A DNA stretch of 64,000 bases from Epiperipatus broadwayi (GCA_028023455.1 JAQFVV010006313.1:2627645-2691644), one strand, 5' to 3'. Counted from the first letter of the stretch, positions 12,948 to 27,844 are shown. Numbers and translations: made by a program. The notes: generated by a model from the letters alone, not told the origin.

Positions 12948-13062
12948 AGCATTGGTGATCGAGAGGTCAGTGTGTCAGCGTCAGCTGCTTTACAAGAAGT
13001 TGTCCCGGGTGTTTGCGGGTTCGCTTCCCTGCTGATGCTATGACACATGAGAAAAAAAAAAT
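12948..13062 (+). repeat. tRNA-derived SINE, copy S2
   Basis: The fuller copy of the SINE seen at 2856. GGTCAGTGTGTCAGCGTC followed by TGCTTTACAAGAAG and GTCCCGGGT lines up with the D arm, anticodon arm and variable region of a tRNA. GGTTCGCTTCC (13018-13028) is a clear pol III B box. The body ends GATGCTATGACACATGAG and an A run. It is probably derived from a tRNA gene with a TTTACAA anticodon loop. The source tRNA is inferred only from the loop. Confidence 0.65.
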
Positions 13063-15254
13063 TAAGATATTCAAAAAAACTTTTTTTAAGTTTCAAATTT
13101 AAGGTCAAATTTTATATCCTTGCAACATCCATTTAAGAAACAGAAATAAATGTAAAATATCATTTTATAGGGACATATTTCAAAGGCTTTATGCATCTAT
13201 AAACTAATTGTATTTTCATGGTGGTGTTTCAATTAGCAATATTCTAAAATATATTTTAGTAAGAAAGTTGAAATTAACAACAACTGGATATTCTTGATGT
13301 CATAATTTCTAGTGTCATAATTTCTAAAAATAATTAACACAGATTTGTCAAATAGTAATGTCACAATCATCTTTTCCCATTTATGTTTGTGATGGGAAAC
13401 AAATTTACAGCCTTTCTAACTTTAAGCATTAAAAATCTATGTATGTTAAATATATTATCTTAGAAGCAAATAATTACATCTTGCGTATTACTTGTACAGA
13501 TTTATGTACTTCAAACATTTGTAGAGGATATAAAAAATAAAAATAGACATTGTTTCTCTTTTAGCTCGGTGATACTTTAGTATATTACTAATATACTGAT
13601 AAATTAAAATTAAGATCAAGAAAATAATGTTTAATAGATTGAAGACATAATTTTTTATTATGACTAATCAAAAAATATTATCACTTCTAGGATATATTTA
13701 AACTAATAATAATAATCGGATGAAAAAAAAATGAAGGTTTATAAAAATGGTGGCATCTATGTTGAATTACGATATTCCTTCCAAATCACAACGTTTTTAA
13801 ATTGAAATCATAATTTTTTGCGTAAATCATGATTTCCAAGTTTTTTTTTTTTTCATTTCATTTATTCCTATTTTTTTGGGGTATATACATATCAGAAAGA
13901 AGAAGAAATGGCAGATAGATAAAGAACAATTAGTCCAATGCAGAGAGAAAGACTATTCTAAAAAGAACTTATTAAAAGTACGATGGAGAAAAGATTTTTA
14001 ATCAACAGGTGTGAAATTTTTGACATGGTTAACATTTAATATTTTTAATAGTTTATTTATTGCTAACTAAAATCTTAAGATATTCTTTTATTGTCCACTG
14101 TTGCATCTTATTTGTGTTAGATAATATTGGATTAAAAGTTCACATTTGTTTGAGTGTATTATATATACAAGCTGATATATAAAAACAAATAATTGGATTT
14201 GTTTTTTAAGATATATATATAATTCAAACAAATATATTGAACACAGTATTCAAAATTAAATAATATATTCTTTACCAGGGTACTTTAACAATTGTTTCAC
14301 TGACTATCTTTATTTAATGGTTATATATATATATATTTTATAACGATTTTTTTTTTACTAATACTTTTTAAAGCATTTTGAAATGGTTCAACTTGAGAGT
14401 CAATTTTTCCCAACACAAAATCATGTTCCGAAGCTTTTTTATTTGAAAGCAAATATCTAATTTGATTAAATTATTAATAAAGCAATTATACATAGTTTGA
14501 AAAAATGTGAAACAAACTTTTAAATAGTGGCCGAATTGCAGCAACCTCTAAGCAATTTTCTATAAATACTTTTAAAAATATTGATATTCATTTACTTGAT
14601 AGACTTTTCCTTTTTTTAAAAAAAAGCACTGCTAATATATAAAAGATGATATTTAGAATTTGCAATTATTTGAGAAGAACTTAATTTTGATTAAATATTA
14701 TAATTTCACATCCTACACACTTATGTTTATAAGTGCGTGTGAGTTAACGAAAGAGGAATTTAGAATAAATAGTCTATTATGAATTATGATATTTAGATTA
14801 ATTGTACTAAATTTGTATAAATATATGTTACTTTATTTTGATATTTAAAAAATGTTGTAATAAACTTGCTATAGCCTTTATATTACAATTTACAACTTTT
14901 AAATTAACTGAAAATAAATAAAATTTAAACTAAGTTGTTTATATGTAAATATAAATATTATTATATATCAATGCCATATCTTCTTCTTCCGAAGATCTTA
15001 GTACTTAGGCATTAGAACAAACAAGAGTTCAATATTATCATTCTTAAAGAAGTAATGGCTGAATTAATAGTTAAGGATTTATAAACAAAAATATCATTGA
15101 AGTTAAAATAAAGACTCCTGTTTCTGAAAGAAAAATATGATAATTTAAAGTTATTCAAAATTTTTAAGTAGTAGTGCAGTTATAAAATAGCATATTTGAT
15201 CATCTAATTAATCAATATGTTATCATAAGATGAATTCTGATTTGCAAATAAAGT
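13063..15254. other. AT-rich DNA, nothing recognised
   Basis: About 2.2 kb with stops in all frames. TTAGGCATTAGAACAAACAAGAG near 15006-15030 is similar to GAAGCATTAGAATAAACAAGAG near 44620-44643, so a short relic of a dispersed repeat may be present in both places. Confidence 0.5.
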
Positions 15255-15255
15255 C

Positions 15256-15283
<28 letters not shown>
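15255..15283. repeat. (TA)n microsatellite
   Basis: About 29 bases of AT dinucleotide repeat. Confidence 0.9.
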
Positions 15284-15288
<5 letters not shown>

Positions 15289-17340
15289 CGATCGAAATGA
15301 AAGTGAAAATTGAATCTAACCACAAACTACGATATCTGCTCTACAAGGCGCCATCTAGGCATTTAAACCTAGAAAAATTTATAGAGTAGGCAGATACGCG
15401 TTGTTAAGATTCCGCTTTATTTAAATATTCAGATCGTTAGCCCAAGTCACTAGCTCAGTGGAGACGCAGAGATAAAAATCTATATCTTAATTTATATCTT
15501 AAATATAAATAAATAAAAGCCACTGCCAGAAATTAACACATAATTATATTTATTTATGCACATATAAAATAACATTTAAATTTTGAGAAATAAATTCAAC
15601 ATTTTAGATTTTTCTATTAATCTTTTAATTTTACATTTAACTAAGTTTCAATGAGTTTAATATTTTATTTAGATAGTCAAGTATGAATAGACTACATAGA
15701 TCTGCATTTGAAAAGAAAATATTCTTCCCTGATTTAACCTTAGGCAACAAATTTCGCAATCAAACCGGCGCCAATCCATCTGATACATTTATGTATTCAA
15801 TGTAGCATGAAAATACGACAACACAAAATACTATACTGTCAGGAATGTACATCTGATCAGTAAGTAGAATTAGAGAAGACATTGTCTCTCCACCAACAGG
15901 AATGTGACATCTGTTGGTGAGTAGAACAATAAACATAAAACTTCATAGGAATGGACTGTGGTCCTTTGCCGTCTTACAAATCCATCCATAGGCAAACAGA
16001 AGGTGTGTGGCGTATATCTATAATCCTGCCCGTAGCGGATCTCATACTATATCTACAATTACACAAATATATCCAATCCATTGAACCAATTCAACTACGA
16101 AATGAATAATCTAAGATTACCCTCCCTTAATATAACTTTACAAAACTATATAGCCATTCATGCCCGACTTAAATTTAACATTTAAATACGTTCGCACAGA
16201 TTATTTTTATACAATTTGTTTTATAATGTCGAGTATAGATCGGCTGCACAGATTCCATGGTCAAAAACATTCCAAATTAAACACAACCAATCAAAATACA
16301 AAGTCAATCCGATAACGTCAATTGCAAAAGGAAATACACAAGGCCCCATGGCATTCATTGTAAGATGCCCGCATTAACATCGTTGACTTATATATTCCAA
16401 TCGACTGTGAAAACCACAACATAATCAACCACTAACGAATCTATGCAACGTCTATACCCAACTTAAATGTAATGCATTTAATAATTTCTACAATAAATAT
16501 TACTACAAATAAAAATAATAAAATGGAAATGATTTTAGCAAAACTTAACTATATAAATTTAAACAATCAATTATTAATTTGAAAATCAAATAAGAGTTCA
16601 TTTTAAAATTTAAATTAGCTGAATCTTTAAAAAAAATCAATGACGAAAGTTCTTAATTACTTTTTTTTTGGTTGTTGTTAATTTGTAAAGTTCATAGCTC
16701 ATGGTAGAAGAGTCCAGGTTTCTGCTTTTAATTCCCGCGACGTCGCCATTGGAAGATAATGTTCTGGAGATGGCAATAGCTGTTTCAAGGTATCACAGTC
16801 TTTTCATTTTTAAATAGAGAATGTGGTATGTGTATCCTACGCATCTCTCAAACACACAACGCTGGAACTGTCTGAAAAAACTGTATTTCCCTTTTTATAT
16901 TATCCACACGGATTCAATCAACAAAACATCACTAATCCATCACTTTTGTTAGGGTCCGAGCCAAGGCTTAGTGCTTCCATTGGTCAAGCTAATTTCTCTT
17001 TATTTTCTTATCTATCTTTCATCAGATCATTTTAATTATACAAGAGCTTAAGGGCCAGCTTGGTTTTCGATAATTCATAAACAATCATTTCCATTTACAG
17101 ATTACAAGAATTAATTAATACCTGTTTTTATTTTTAAATCTTGTACTTTTTTTTTATAAAAAAGTACGTTCAAATACTTATTTATTTGTTTTTTAAAAAA
17201 AAAAATATTTTTAAAGTTTGGCATCTGTGCGAATGTATATACGTTTAACAAACATTTTAATTTTAGCGTTTAGTTTTTTACTTTTATTTGCGAACTTTTA
17301 AGTTTTCATTTTAAATTAATGTAACGACATATTTATATAT
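15284..17340. other. less AT-biased DNA without a recognisable gene
   Basis: Between about 15.3 and 17 kb the base composition is less extreme and CpG-containing words appear (GGCGCC, ACGCG, GATAACG), unlike the flanks. No open frame, tRNA or transposon motif was found. A 57-bp imperfect duplication (CAGGAATGT, then ACATCTG, then GAGTAGAA) starts near 15840 and 15897. This may be an old, decayed mobile element or conserved non-coding DNA. Confidence 0.4.
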
Positions 17341-20300
17341 CATTACAATATATATATATATTCTGCCCTTGTCATCGTGTGTAGCTCCACTACACATCAG
17401 GCCAATCACGTTGAGGGCCATAATCAAACCGCCCCATTCCCGCATCTCCACTTCCCCCAAAATAAATATAATATAGTGAAAATCACCTAACCGGGTTCTA
17501 GCTCTAATAATTAATGAAATATTCAATTAAATGCTTTACTAGCTCAAGTTTCTTAAAATTAACTTAGGTTCTGTTTTAAACTAACTCAAATAAATATTCA
17601 GGAATTCATGAGACTAGAAGTGGAAATACTGGTGACAAGGTAGATTACATTGAGACAATATCCCACAGGATACCACCTCAATGGCATAAGAACACTATCC
17701 CCCCTTATACTACTATTACACATAATAACTACATAGTATTCTTATGACTTCCACAACTTCTAATCACTAAGACTCATTTAACAATTAAAGTATTAATCTT
17801 TTATCTCTAATAATAATAATAGTAATCATCTAGCTCAAATGAAATAATCTCAGGTTCTTAAATTTATTCGTATGTTAATAACATATGGTAGCAAAATATG
17901 ATAAGGGATTTTATGTCATAATCTACTACTCTGAAATTAGATTAATAATAAAACAATAATAATCACAATCTTCATTGCTTAATCCAACTAGTACAGCTTT
18001 TCTTTCATCGCAAATTTATAACCGTAATAAATTAGTTAATAATCTAATATCCCCTTTTTTATCTTTAAGTAATAAAATAAATTAATAAGTGGCAGTGTTT
18101 AGATAATCTGATAAATAAAGCAAGTGGCAACTAATAGAATATAATTTAGCAAAATATTATGATAATGGATTGATGACCAGTAATGCAATGCAATTTTATA
18201 ATTATTTAATTATAAGAACATCAATAAATATTTAAGATTAAACATACTTCTCTATTTATCTTTTGTGCAAACAATCATCTACTTAGTTTAATGGTTGTGA
18301 AAATACCCTGTGAATTCATGCAATGATGTAGAGAAAACAAAACTCAGACACAAGTTTTAATAAACAAATTTTAAAATTTTATTAACATCAATAAAAATAA
18401 ATAAAACAAACAAATCCATCTACATGTATTTACAAGGGATATCCTTATTTTTCTTTACACTACAATAGCTGAATTATACACATTTATATTTCTTTAATCG
18501 TTAATTAAACTTATTATGCCTTTTAAAAGTTATTTATTTATTTCTCATTAGGTTTATCATATCACTTATTTTAACTATTTTATGGGTAACACCATTCTTT
18601 ACCTTTTAATATTAAAGTTACTGTATTATAAATTATCTATGTGGATAAATATCATTTATAACATCATAATTTTACAATCAATATGGTTTTTAAAAGAAAA
18701 TTACATTTTCTTGTAACTTTATATAAGTCACTTCGCATATTATTCAAATATTATTATTACTTTTAACGTTTGTTCTCCAATGCTCGTAAACTATAATATG
18801 TTTATTCCATAAGCCATACTCATGTATAATACTATAACACAGGTTTAATTATCACCTGTGACAGTTTCACATATACTATAATTATCGAATGTTATTGTAT
18901 TTTTTTAAATATGCAATACTTATATTTTTTAAAATATAATTAACAATAAGAAAATGTGAAATTATATTTAATATTTTTTTTATATTTCTATCCGGATATA
19001 CTTTTATAAAATTATAGTTCATTTCTTAAAAGGAATTAAAATAATTCTCTAACTCCTTTCCTTCTTAGGATATTTGCATCTTTCTTTCAATAATCATAAT
19101 CTATTCTTCGTTAACACTTAACTATTCTTATTCCAAATAATAGCATGACATACATTCTAAATTATCTATTGTTTCCCTTTTAATAGACTTATCATATAAC
19201 GATGTAGTTGCAAGAAATACAGATAAAGATAGCGAAAGATGTATAGGATATCGGGAAGATAGATAGATAACTTATCCGCAATATACTTCAAAATGTATGG
19301 AACAGTGTGAATAGGTCCAACATTCATTGTCTAATAACCTTGGCGATAAGCATGATGTGACAGCTATTTACTCAGCTTTACCAAACATCTAGTACGACTC
19401 ACAAGAAATATATAATATACCACTGTCCAAGACAACATGTGTACCAGTCGTAGGGCTTTGTTAACTACACTGATTAACATCTAAAACTACTTATTATTTC
19501 ATTCCCTGTAGCATCCTAGTTTTTAATACATCCTCTTGGTTTCCGAATCACCACGTACTGCCAAGTCACTACCCAAACTATCTCTCGAGATTTTTACTGT
19601 ATCCAACATTGATAAAATACTAACTACTTTTTTTAAAACAATAAACAAAATTCGCTAATATAAAAAACATTTCCCTATTCCATAAGAACAATTTGTCTTG
19701 CTTTATTACACTGTAGGTTCAACATCTACATTTTGTTAAAATAACATTTAAATATCCCAATCGGAAAATTAACAGAAAATATCACATAACCATCGGTTAT
19801 ATTGAACTATATTAATAACACATAAAATGATTATCGTATGCATATTTTTCTAAAAATCTAATCACATCTCAAAGTGTTTTAGAGTGTTGTTTTCAAAAAT
19901 GCGTTTTACAACAATAATAACAATAAAACTTTTGCGCTACATTCATTCGATTCTCAGCTGATCTAAATAAATAAAACATACATTATATATCATTAATAAT
20001 TATAAATGTTACCAAAAACAATCTTTATCTTCCTATCAGAGTTCGTAGTAGGTTTCTTTCTCTTCGAGCATCGCAAATATACAAATTTCCACATACATAC
20101 AATATTATTTTAAAATTCAAAATCAAAACATATTATTTCATATAATGTTATATCACGAATTAATGTATTTTGTTTTCCCTATCGCTATCTAAAACTTAAT
20201 GTTTAACTTAGATTAGTAAAGAAAATAATTCAAACCATAATCACATATTTTTCTGACGGTATATCTTGGTTAGTCCCATAATATTTATTATTTCTTCTTT

Positions 20301-23045
20301 TGTCCTAATGTTCTCCTTTCTGCTTATTAAAGTTTTAAATAAATTAGTTCATTTAATAAACTGTTTAGATGATCTTTAGTTTTAGTGTTTAATCCAAAAT
20401 TATTAGAAAACATTTTATTTAGTTATCCCACGAAGCTTTTTAATGTTCTGGCGAATATTACCTCGGCGCGTTGATGCATCTTTATTTCTAGTTAAACTAC
20501 AATTATTTAATAATTACGGTACAAATTGCATTTTCCATGGATCCAATATTTTATATTTCTCTTCTGTAAAATTTTTTTTTTTTCTTTAGGCAAGTGTTTT
20601 CCTTGGTAAACTTCACTTTCATTCATTATTATTTTATATACACTACTTCCGATCTTTAACTATTTTCTAGAGTATTTTCTCAAGTCATCTTAAAGAAAGC
20701 AATTCAAACTATTTCAATATTAAAATTCCTTTTGTCCATTTATTCTTATATGAATAATACTTATTTTTATTTTCCATTATCTTCATTAACTTTGAGCACA
20801 ATGTCCTTTCATTGATTTTATATGCATGAAAACAGCTTTCATGGTGATACGCTATATAAACTATATCAACAAATAATATTAACATATTTGGAACATTATA
20901 GAATTTACAACTTGGTTTCAAGAATCTATCCATTTTCTATTAAAAACTCCGATTATATTTCGATAGAATCCACTGGCAGGTTACTGTAAAGTTAGTGAAA
21001 CTTTACTATGAAAAACTTTTTTTTAAAACATATTATTCTAAGATTCTCTTCGGATGATTTTTAAATTGTCAGTTGGTTTCTTTCAAAGATATTATTAAAA
21101 TTATAATAAAATTGACTAATAAATTGAAGAAAAAAAAATTTAGAGAGCTTAAAATTTTACCTCTGCTCTGGAGTCAACACATTTTTGTTCTCCCCCGTTT
21201 ATACAATTAGTTGGTGCGATTTTGGTTGTCTGCCAAGATCTATTTTTTATTGGTCAATCCCTACTTGGATTTATAAACAATTTCTAAAGTTTTAAAATCA
21301 TGACGTAATAGACTTAAATGTTAACTCATTATTATTTTTAAATCAATTATTATCTATTACAATTTAACTACCTTTAAAACAATTTTGAAACAATAATTAA
21401 TAAAGGTGTATACTACTTATTTTTATTATGATGTGTGACAATTCCATCCACTTCTATAATATACTATTTGAATATTTTAATTATTAGTATTAATTTAAAC
21501 CGGTGCTTATACATAGAATATTTCAGACAGTCACGTAGTCATTTCCGGTATTTAGTCTATTTTTATCTGTCTTAATAAATTTGCTACTTATATTATATAA
21601 AATAATTATATAAAATTTTGAAAAACAATTTAGAAAAATATAGAATTAGATACAATTCTCACCATCACAATACTTATTATTAAATATATCATATTAATCT
21701 TTTACTGCTTAATATAATCTATAATTTTAAATACTATATAATATTAATTTTAAATTTTTTTAGTAATTGACCATTTATAACCATCATTGACCCATAGAAA
21801 AGGGCACAATATATATATAAAACATGCTAATTGTAGCATAATCATATAAAAAATATTTCTCCACGTATCAGTTAATTATGATTTTGTTACAATGTTAATT
21901 ATTTTTTTTTATGAGTTTATTTAAAATTCAAGGCTTTTTTAATCCAGTTGTTTATTTATTTATTTTTAGAATACTGACAATAGAATGAAAAGTACATAAA
22001 CAATTCTTTTGAGTTACAAATATCAAATTCTTCGAAATTGTTATAATTCGTATTGATAAGTTCTAAGATATTGAGATGGATTCTATTCTATTCCAAATGA
22101 AAAGTGCCAATTCAATATGAAATGGCTCTCGATGTCCATTCACCTTGCCCAGATATGTTTATTTATATATTTTATTAATGTGTAGTTAAGTGAAAGTTTT
22201 AAATATATCTAAACACATTTGCGGCATATAAATATATACATTTGCAATATTTTTTAATGTTAGTTTGTAATTTTATATCTCAAAACTTTTATTTGTTTTC
22301 CCTTTCAAAAATTCTATTTTTAATAGGAATATTGTTATGTTAAACGAGAACATAATATGGAAAATAATTAAGTTGGTATGTATATGTAGATGTGCATATT
22401 CAAATATTTTTAGAAGTATAATTGATAAATAATATACATATATAGTTGGTATGCAAATGTACTTTTACATATATAAATAGAAATTTTGAAATATAAAATA
22501 AAATAACAAAGTTATATATATATGATTATGTGTGTGCAGACATACATGTTAAACATGTACAAATTTTTGTAGGTAAAATTAGAAAATAACGATGCGTAAA
22601 AATATAAGTTGCTATTCATATGTAGTTACATCCTCTATAAAGGTTAATACAGATTTAGTGGCTGATTGCCTGTGAATTTGCATTTAAGCTTTAAGATCAA
22701 ATAGGTATTTGGTACATATTTTAGGACCACATAGATAATTGTGTGTTATTAATCAGTTACTAATAAAATCACATGTTTAACAAGAAAATGGTTCATTTTT
22801 TGTTATATAGATAAATAATATAAATACATAGGAGGTTAGATAAATACTTAGCTCGATACATGTTTTGATTTGTACAAAGTAAATGGTTATGGGTGCAAAT
22901 ATTTATTTATATATTTTAAAGCATAAATAATATGAAAAAAAATATTTATTTTATAGAATTGTATTTTATAAAAACATTCAAATAATGCATTAGACACATA
23001 AACAAATAAATAAATAAAATGTAGACCAAGTTGTTTATATTGAAG
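17341..23045. other. 5.7 kb AT-rich DNA, nothing recognised
   Basis: No coding or RNA feature can be supported. At about 17386-17402 there is a short hairpin, TGTGTAG/CTACACA, inside a patch of mixed composition (17370-17460) that has an open frame on the minus strand without family motifs. Another less AT-biased patch is at 19190-19560. Both may be remnants of repeats. Confidence 0.5.
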
Positions 23046-23049
23046 CAGT

Positions 23050-23120
23050 CAAACTTAGCTTAAGATTAAGCTTCGTGATTCTATCCACTTACCAAGTACT
23101 AACCTATGTTCAAACCTTAT
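23050..23120 (+). repeat. possible tRNA-like SINE relic
   Basis: TTAGCTTAAGATTAAGC resembles a pol III A box, and GTTCAAACCTT about 40 bases later resembles a B box, as in tRNA-derived SINE heads. No second copy is seen in the window, so support is weak. Confidence 0.25.
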
Positions 23121-23265
23121 GTCCCATCCTGCTCTTTTAGTTGTGTACATATATTGCATATAGAATTCTGAGAAGAGTGCCTAAACATTATAAATTTTAG
23201 CTTTTCAATATTTTTTTTAATAACATTATTAATTTTTTTTTTCTTCACATTAAAATACATAGCTG

Positions 23266-23345
23266 CGTATCAGTTATATATATATATATATATTGTGAAA
23301 TATTTAGGTCCGTATCAGTTATATATATATATATATATTGTGACC
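23266..23345. repeat. 45-bp tandem duplication around a TA tract
   Basis: CGTATCAGTT followed by (AT)n and ATTGTGA occurs at 23266 and again at 23311. This is a direct duplication with a period of 45 bp that includes a short TA tract. Confidence 0.8.
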
Positions 23346-24242
23346 TTTTATTTAGGTCCCTGGATTAAATAATCCACAATTTTAAATGATAATATATTTG
23401 GTATTAAAATCTTACTAAGGTGGCTTTCAATAAAGATTGTTTTGGATGCACTGTGAAATTTGCATTGAGTGGAGATGAGATTTCAAACCCAGTCTAGGCT
23501 CTGACTAGACTAAAATAACAATTTAAAAGTATTATTATTATTTGGTAGACAAATATATTACTATTTTATTGTTGTTGAATAGTAATTCAAATAAATAAAT
23601 AATTAAATCAATTTATAAATCTTGTAACATCAATTATTATAGTAAATTACTTAAGCATATTTTTTAGTACTAAACGTAAAGCTGTCTTAAATAATAATGG
23701 GTAGTTATTAAAAATGAAGCCAGAGGGGGTAATACTAATTATGCATACCAAAATTATTGGCTAATTCACTCCCAGAATGCATTAGAAAAACAAGCTATAT
23801 ATTAGCTAACCAAGTTATGGGGGTGGGGGACTAATTAAGAAAAAAACAAGAACTAAGTAACCACAGAATTCCAGTCTGATCTCAAATAAGGAAAAAAAAA
23901 ACTAAATATCAGAAAATTCTGAAATCTAATTCGATGGAATTATAATATCTTACTAGCTAAAGATGTCTGAATAGAAAATCTAAAAACATTGCAGTCATTT
24001 AAACACCATTCTTCTATTGATTGATAATTCTAAGAAGTTATACAGAAGGAGAAATGGAAACCTTATGCATCCTAACTGTCTCTCCTAAATCTTATTTTAA
24101 ACCCAGGAAAATTCATGAGGAAGTAAGCCTTTGCTTTTACTCTATTTATACATGTAAACTTTTATCTTTAAAAATAACACAGGAATTATTTATTCGTAAA
24201 CTAAGAAGTTGATAGTGTTTGAATTTCGCATCTTTCTTATTA

Positions 24243-24293
24243 TCTAGCAGAATGATATTATGTGCTTGTCTAGCAGAATGATATTATGTGCTT
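24243..24293. repeat. 26-bp perfect tandem duplication
   Basis: TCTAGCAGAATGATATTATG with its following GTGCTT is present twice in direct succession (24243 and 24269) with no mismatch over about 25 bases. Confidence 0.9.
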
Positions 24294-24675
24294 ATAAATT
24301 AAAAAAAAAAAAAATGATTCAAAATAATATTAAAAACAAGTGTTATATATGATATATATAGTAAATAAATTTAAAAGTCATTTTTGAATCATCTAATTTT
24401 TAATAAAGTAAACATGAAAATATTTGTGTGATTTTATTCTCTATTGTCTGTTAAATGCGGGAACCCATGTAATGATAAAAATAATCAATTACCAATTAAC
24501 TAAAATGCTAAATACGTCATAGTGATAAATGGATAAATTTCATTTAAGATTGTTAATTATATAATAATTTGCTAATCAAAATGGGGCAGAATAATTATTT
24601 GAATATAAAAGTTTATCGTGCATATGGATAAGATTTTGAAAATGGTTTTAAAAATGTCCTACTGTTTAAACATCA

Positions 24676-24678
<3 letters not shown>

Positions 24679-24767
<89 letters not shown>
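24679..24767. repeat. (TA)n microsatellite
   Basis: About 89 bases of uninterrupted AT dinucleotide repeat. Confidence 0.95.
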
Positions 24768-24768
<1 letters not shown>

Positions 24769-27490
24769 CATTACCATGCAGGGAAGAATAAAATTAACAA
24801 AAAGTTTTAAAAGGAAAGAAAAGATAAATATGCTAAGTGTAATAAAATTCCACTAATTTTTCAAGGAAAAATTATCTCGATTTTAAATGTAATAAATGAT
24901 TCTTGTCATACTTTATTTGAAACACTTACAGGATAAATGAATAAAGATCCTTAAAAGTTTGTTTGAATATTACAATAGCTTAAAGAATTATTCAGGAAAA
25001 TTATTTAGAGAAAAGTACATAAACTTGTCTTTTAAGTCTGCTATAATTGGAAGTATGAATTTTCATCGCTCTGTTAATTATTGATACTAAAACTATCAAA
25101 TAATTTTTTGCTTTTGGATAAGTGTTAAATATTGCTCATTCCACACCCAACAGGAGAATAAAAAAAATATATGCATTATCTGGAATGTTTGCTAATCACA
25201 ATATTAATTCTTATTTTAACTTACCACAATGGAATAACTTGGATGAAGAGAATAAAATTTAATGGATAAAAGTGTACTCTTATTTTTTTTATTACTGCTG
25301 TGTTATATATATTACTTACGTAATGTGTTGTTTGGAAATTTTGTTTATAAAACATATACGTTTTGGTTTTGGCATGAAAAATAAATATATATATTGGGTT
25401 AAAGAAAAAAAAATGTGTAAAATATACACATCTATTTTATGTATGTTTTTTTTTAGTTAAGGGAACAACGAAAAATAGATATATATCGTTTATCTAGAGA
25501 GTGATAAAATATTTACTTCTCTCATATTTTGAAACCAATTATAATGTATATTATTGAAGAGGTGAATATGCAAACATTTTTATCAAATATATACTGTATA
25601 CTAGAATGACCAAATTAATTTCTTATATAAAAGAAAATTTGATATAAACCATTTTCATTAAGTAATTTTCTATAGAAATGAACTTGTCCACTTTGAATAC
25701 AAATACAGGTTTGATCTTTATGCTTACATACATTGTGCTCTCTCTAACAAAAGGATAGTTGTCATTTTAAATGATTAATGATCATTTGACATATATATTT
25801 TGGTTTGGCTGTTGATACATTAATGGTTTTACATTATAAAATGGAATATGTAGATTTTCACTGTAATTGTTGGTATTGTTTTATCTTGCTATGATATTGA
25901 GAATGACTAGTGACAGATTTTAGTTAATAGGATGTTCCAATTGAATGGCATCCAATATATTAATATTTACATGGAGCATAGGCTGATGGAGTCACCTATT
26001 GCTGATTTCATGAGAGGAAAATTGGTAGAGGCTAAATACTAATTAATGCTTATAAGCATAAATAATCCTAAAAAGAAAGGATATCCATGGTTTGAATTCT
26101 ATATGTTTTTGTGATGAGGCAAGGCCCTCACACCTGTATTCCTGTAGAGAGGTATTAGAATTAACCATATTATTATACAACTGTCATGTTGTTTTTATAA
26201 AGCCTCTTTTTTAGTGTTAAATTCCTCATGATAATATAGAGTTAGTTTTTCCACCGTGTATGGTGAAGTATAATAGGTCCAAATCATATAGCAAGTATAA
26301 AAATAATGTTAAAGTTAGGAACACTGATCTAGGATAGTATTATCTTAATTGAAATAGTGTTTATAATGTTGTGGGATCATCATCATTTATAGACAGACCA
26401 AACCAAATCTATTAATGATTGTAGAAAATGTTAGATGTAAAAGTAAAAGATGCACATTGGCAGCATGGATTCACCTTCATCAAATAATGATGTGATGATA
26501 GAATTGTAAGATTAATTACATATTCAAGTGTTGAGCTGTGGACATAGGTAATGCTTAATGAGATATATGTGTATTTGACTTTTAATGTCTAGTCTTCATT
26601 TAATGCAATAAACTTATTCATTTCAAATTTAAATTAGTTAGTAATTGCACAGAATATGATAATTGCGCTTATCATATTCTGATAAAAGAAAGGGTTTTGG
26701 GAGAATGCAATACTTTTAATTTTTTTTTCTGAATTCTAAATTTATACTTGGTGCATATCCTAAAGTTCTAAGTATACTGCTAGTTTTGTAATTTAAGTGC
26801 TAGCCATCATAAATAAGCTTTAATATCTTATTCTTAAAAATATGCCAAAAAGTAACAAATGATATTTTGAATATTATTTTCTAAGCAGGGGATACTAAGT
26901 ATTTGTCCCATCCCATAAATTATTTTAATATATTAGTTTTATTTCATGCCATATCTGTGAATTAAAAATTTGTATATTTTAAATAAAGTTGGTTGTGTTT
27001 AACATTTTATTTAGTTGCATGTAGTCTTATTGCTAATTACCACATCTATACACTATTATTGTTATTGTTATCAACCTATCAGAAGATTATAAATTGAAAT
27101 CATTATCGACCAATATAGCACTATTCACTATATTATGCTATATCATAATAATTTTGGTAACTATTGTAATTTATTGGTACATCTAATGCATTATCACACA
27201 ATGATCAAAATGTTAATAACATGTAGTACAGATTGTTTTAAACAATATATTAAAAGATAAACATAGTCTTGATTTGATTGATTTAGTTAAATCTGCCGGG
27301 CTATCATTCACTGATCTTGATCCCATGGTTTATAATTATTTAAGAAAATAAATTGGGTAAGTGATTGTGTTTTAATTATTAAAAAGTCATTCCCAGTCAT
27401 AAATTTTACAGTTTATATTAGTTAGAAAGTTTATGTGTAACTGCTAAATATAGTTCTTAATTTGAGTTTATATTAAGAGCTGTTGTGTGC
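24768..27490. other. AT-rich DNA, nothing recognised
   Basis: About 2.7 kb. Patches at 25950-26160 and 26450-26560 are a little richer in G and read like decayed repeat sequence. No motif or second copy in the window supports a name. Confidence 0.5.
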
Positions 27491-27497
27491 ATTATGT

Positions 27498-27570
27498 TTG
27501 GGTAGTGGTAAAATCCCTCTTACTGACCCAAATATATGTTGTATAACAATTTTAGTGTTTGAACCCTGAG
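27498..27570 (+). repeat. possible tRNA-like SINE relic
   Basis: TTGGGTAGTGGTAAAATCC (27498-27516) resembles a pol III A box and GTGTTTGAACCCTG (27555-27568) a B box. They are spaced as in a tRNA with a slightly long middle. No tail or repeat partner is visible. Confidence 0.35.
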
Positions 27571-27782
27571 AAGAATTAGTTGTTAAGTTTTAAGATAGAA
27601 TTTAAATTTGTAAGAAATTTTATATTTAGTCAATTGTTATAGTTAGACTCAAAATAGATTACTTTCACTGTTTTATGAAAGTCAACTAAGCTTTAAGATG
27701 TAAATTACTTCTTTTGGCATAAAATGGATAGTTTGTTTTAACTTCATGATAAATATTCTGGTTGTGTCAAGCTTGAAATCCC

Positions 27783-27795
27783 TATTTGTATTTAA
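27783..27795. repeat. target-site duplication of PLE cluster I, left
   Basis: TATTTGTATTTAA here is repeated at 33851-33863 just outside the last copy of the cluster. The element itself can end in TATT, so the certain duplication is 9 bp and the maximum 13 bp. It brackets all three family A copies together. Confidence 0.7.
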
Positions 27796-27844
27796 ATACT
27801 TAATTGTAAATTATTAGAGAAAAAATATAGTTAGTAATAAATTT

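Noticed and set aside
16990-17035. Minus-strand CTGATGA followed by GAAA
   Set aside because: The bases between cannot form stem II and no stem I is present.
17311-17526. Minus-strand frame in a less AT-rich patch
   Set aside because: No motif, no splice context and no homologous copy; it cannot be called a gene from sequence alone.
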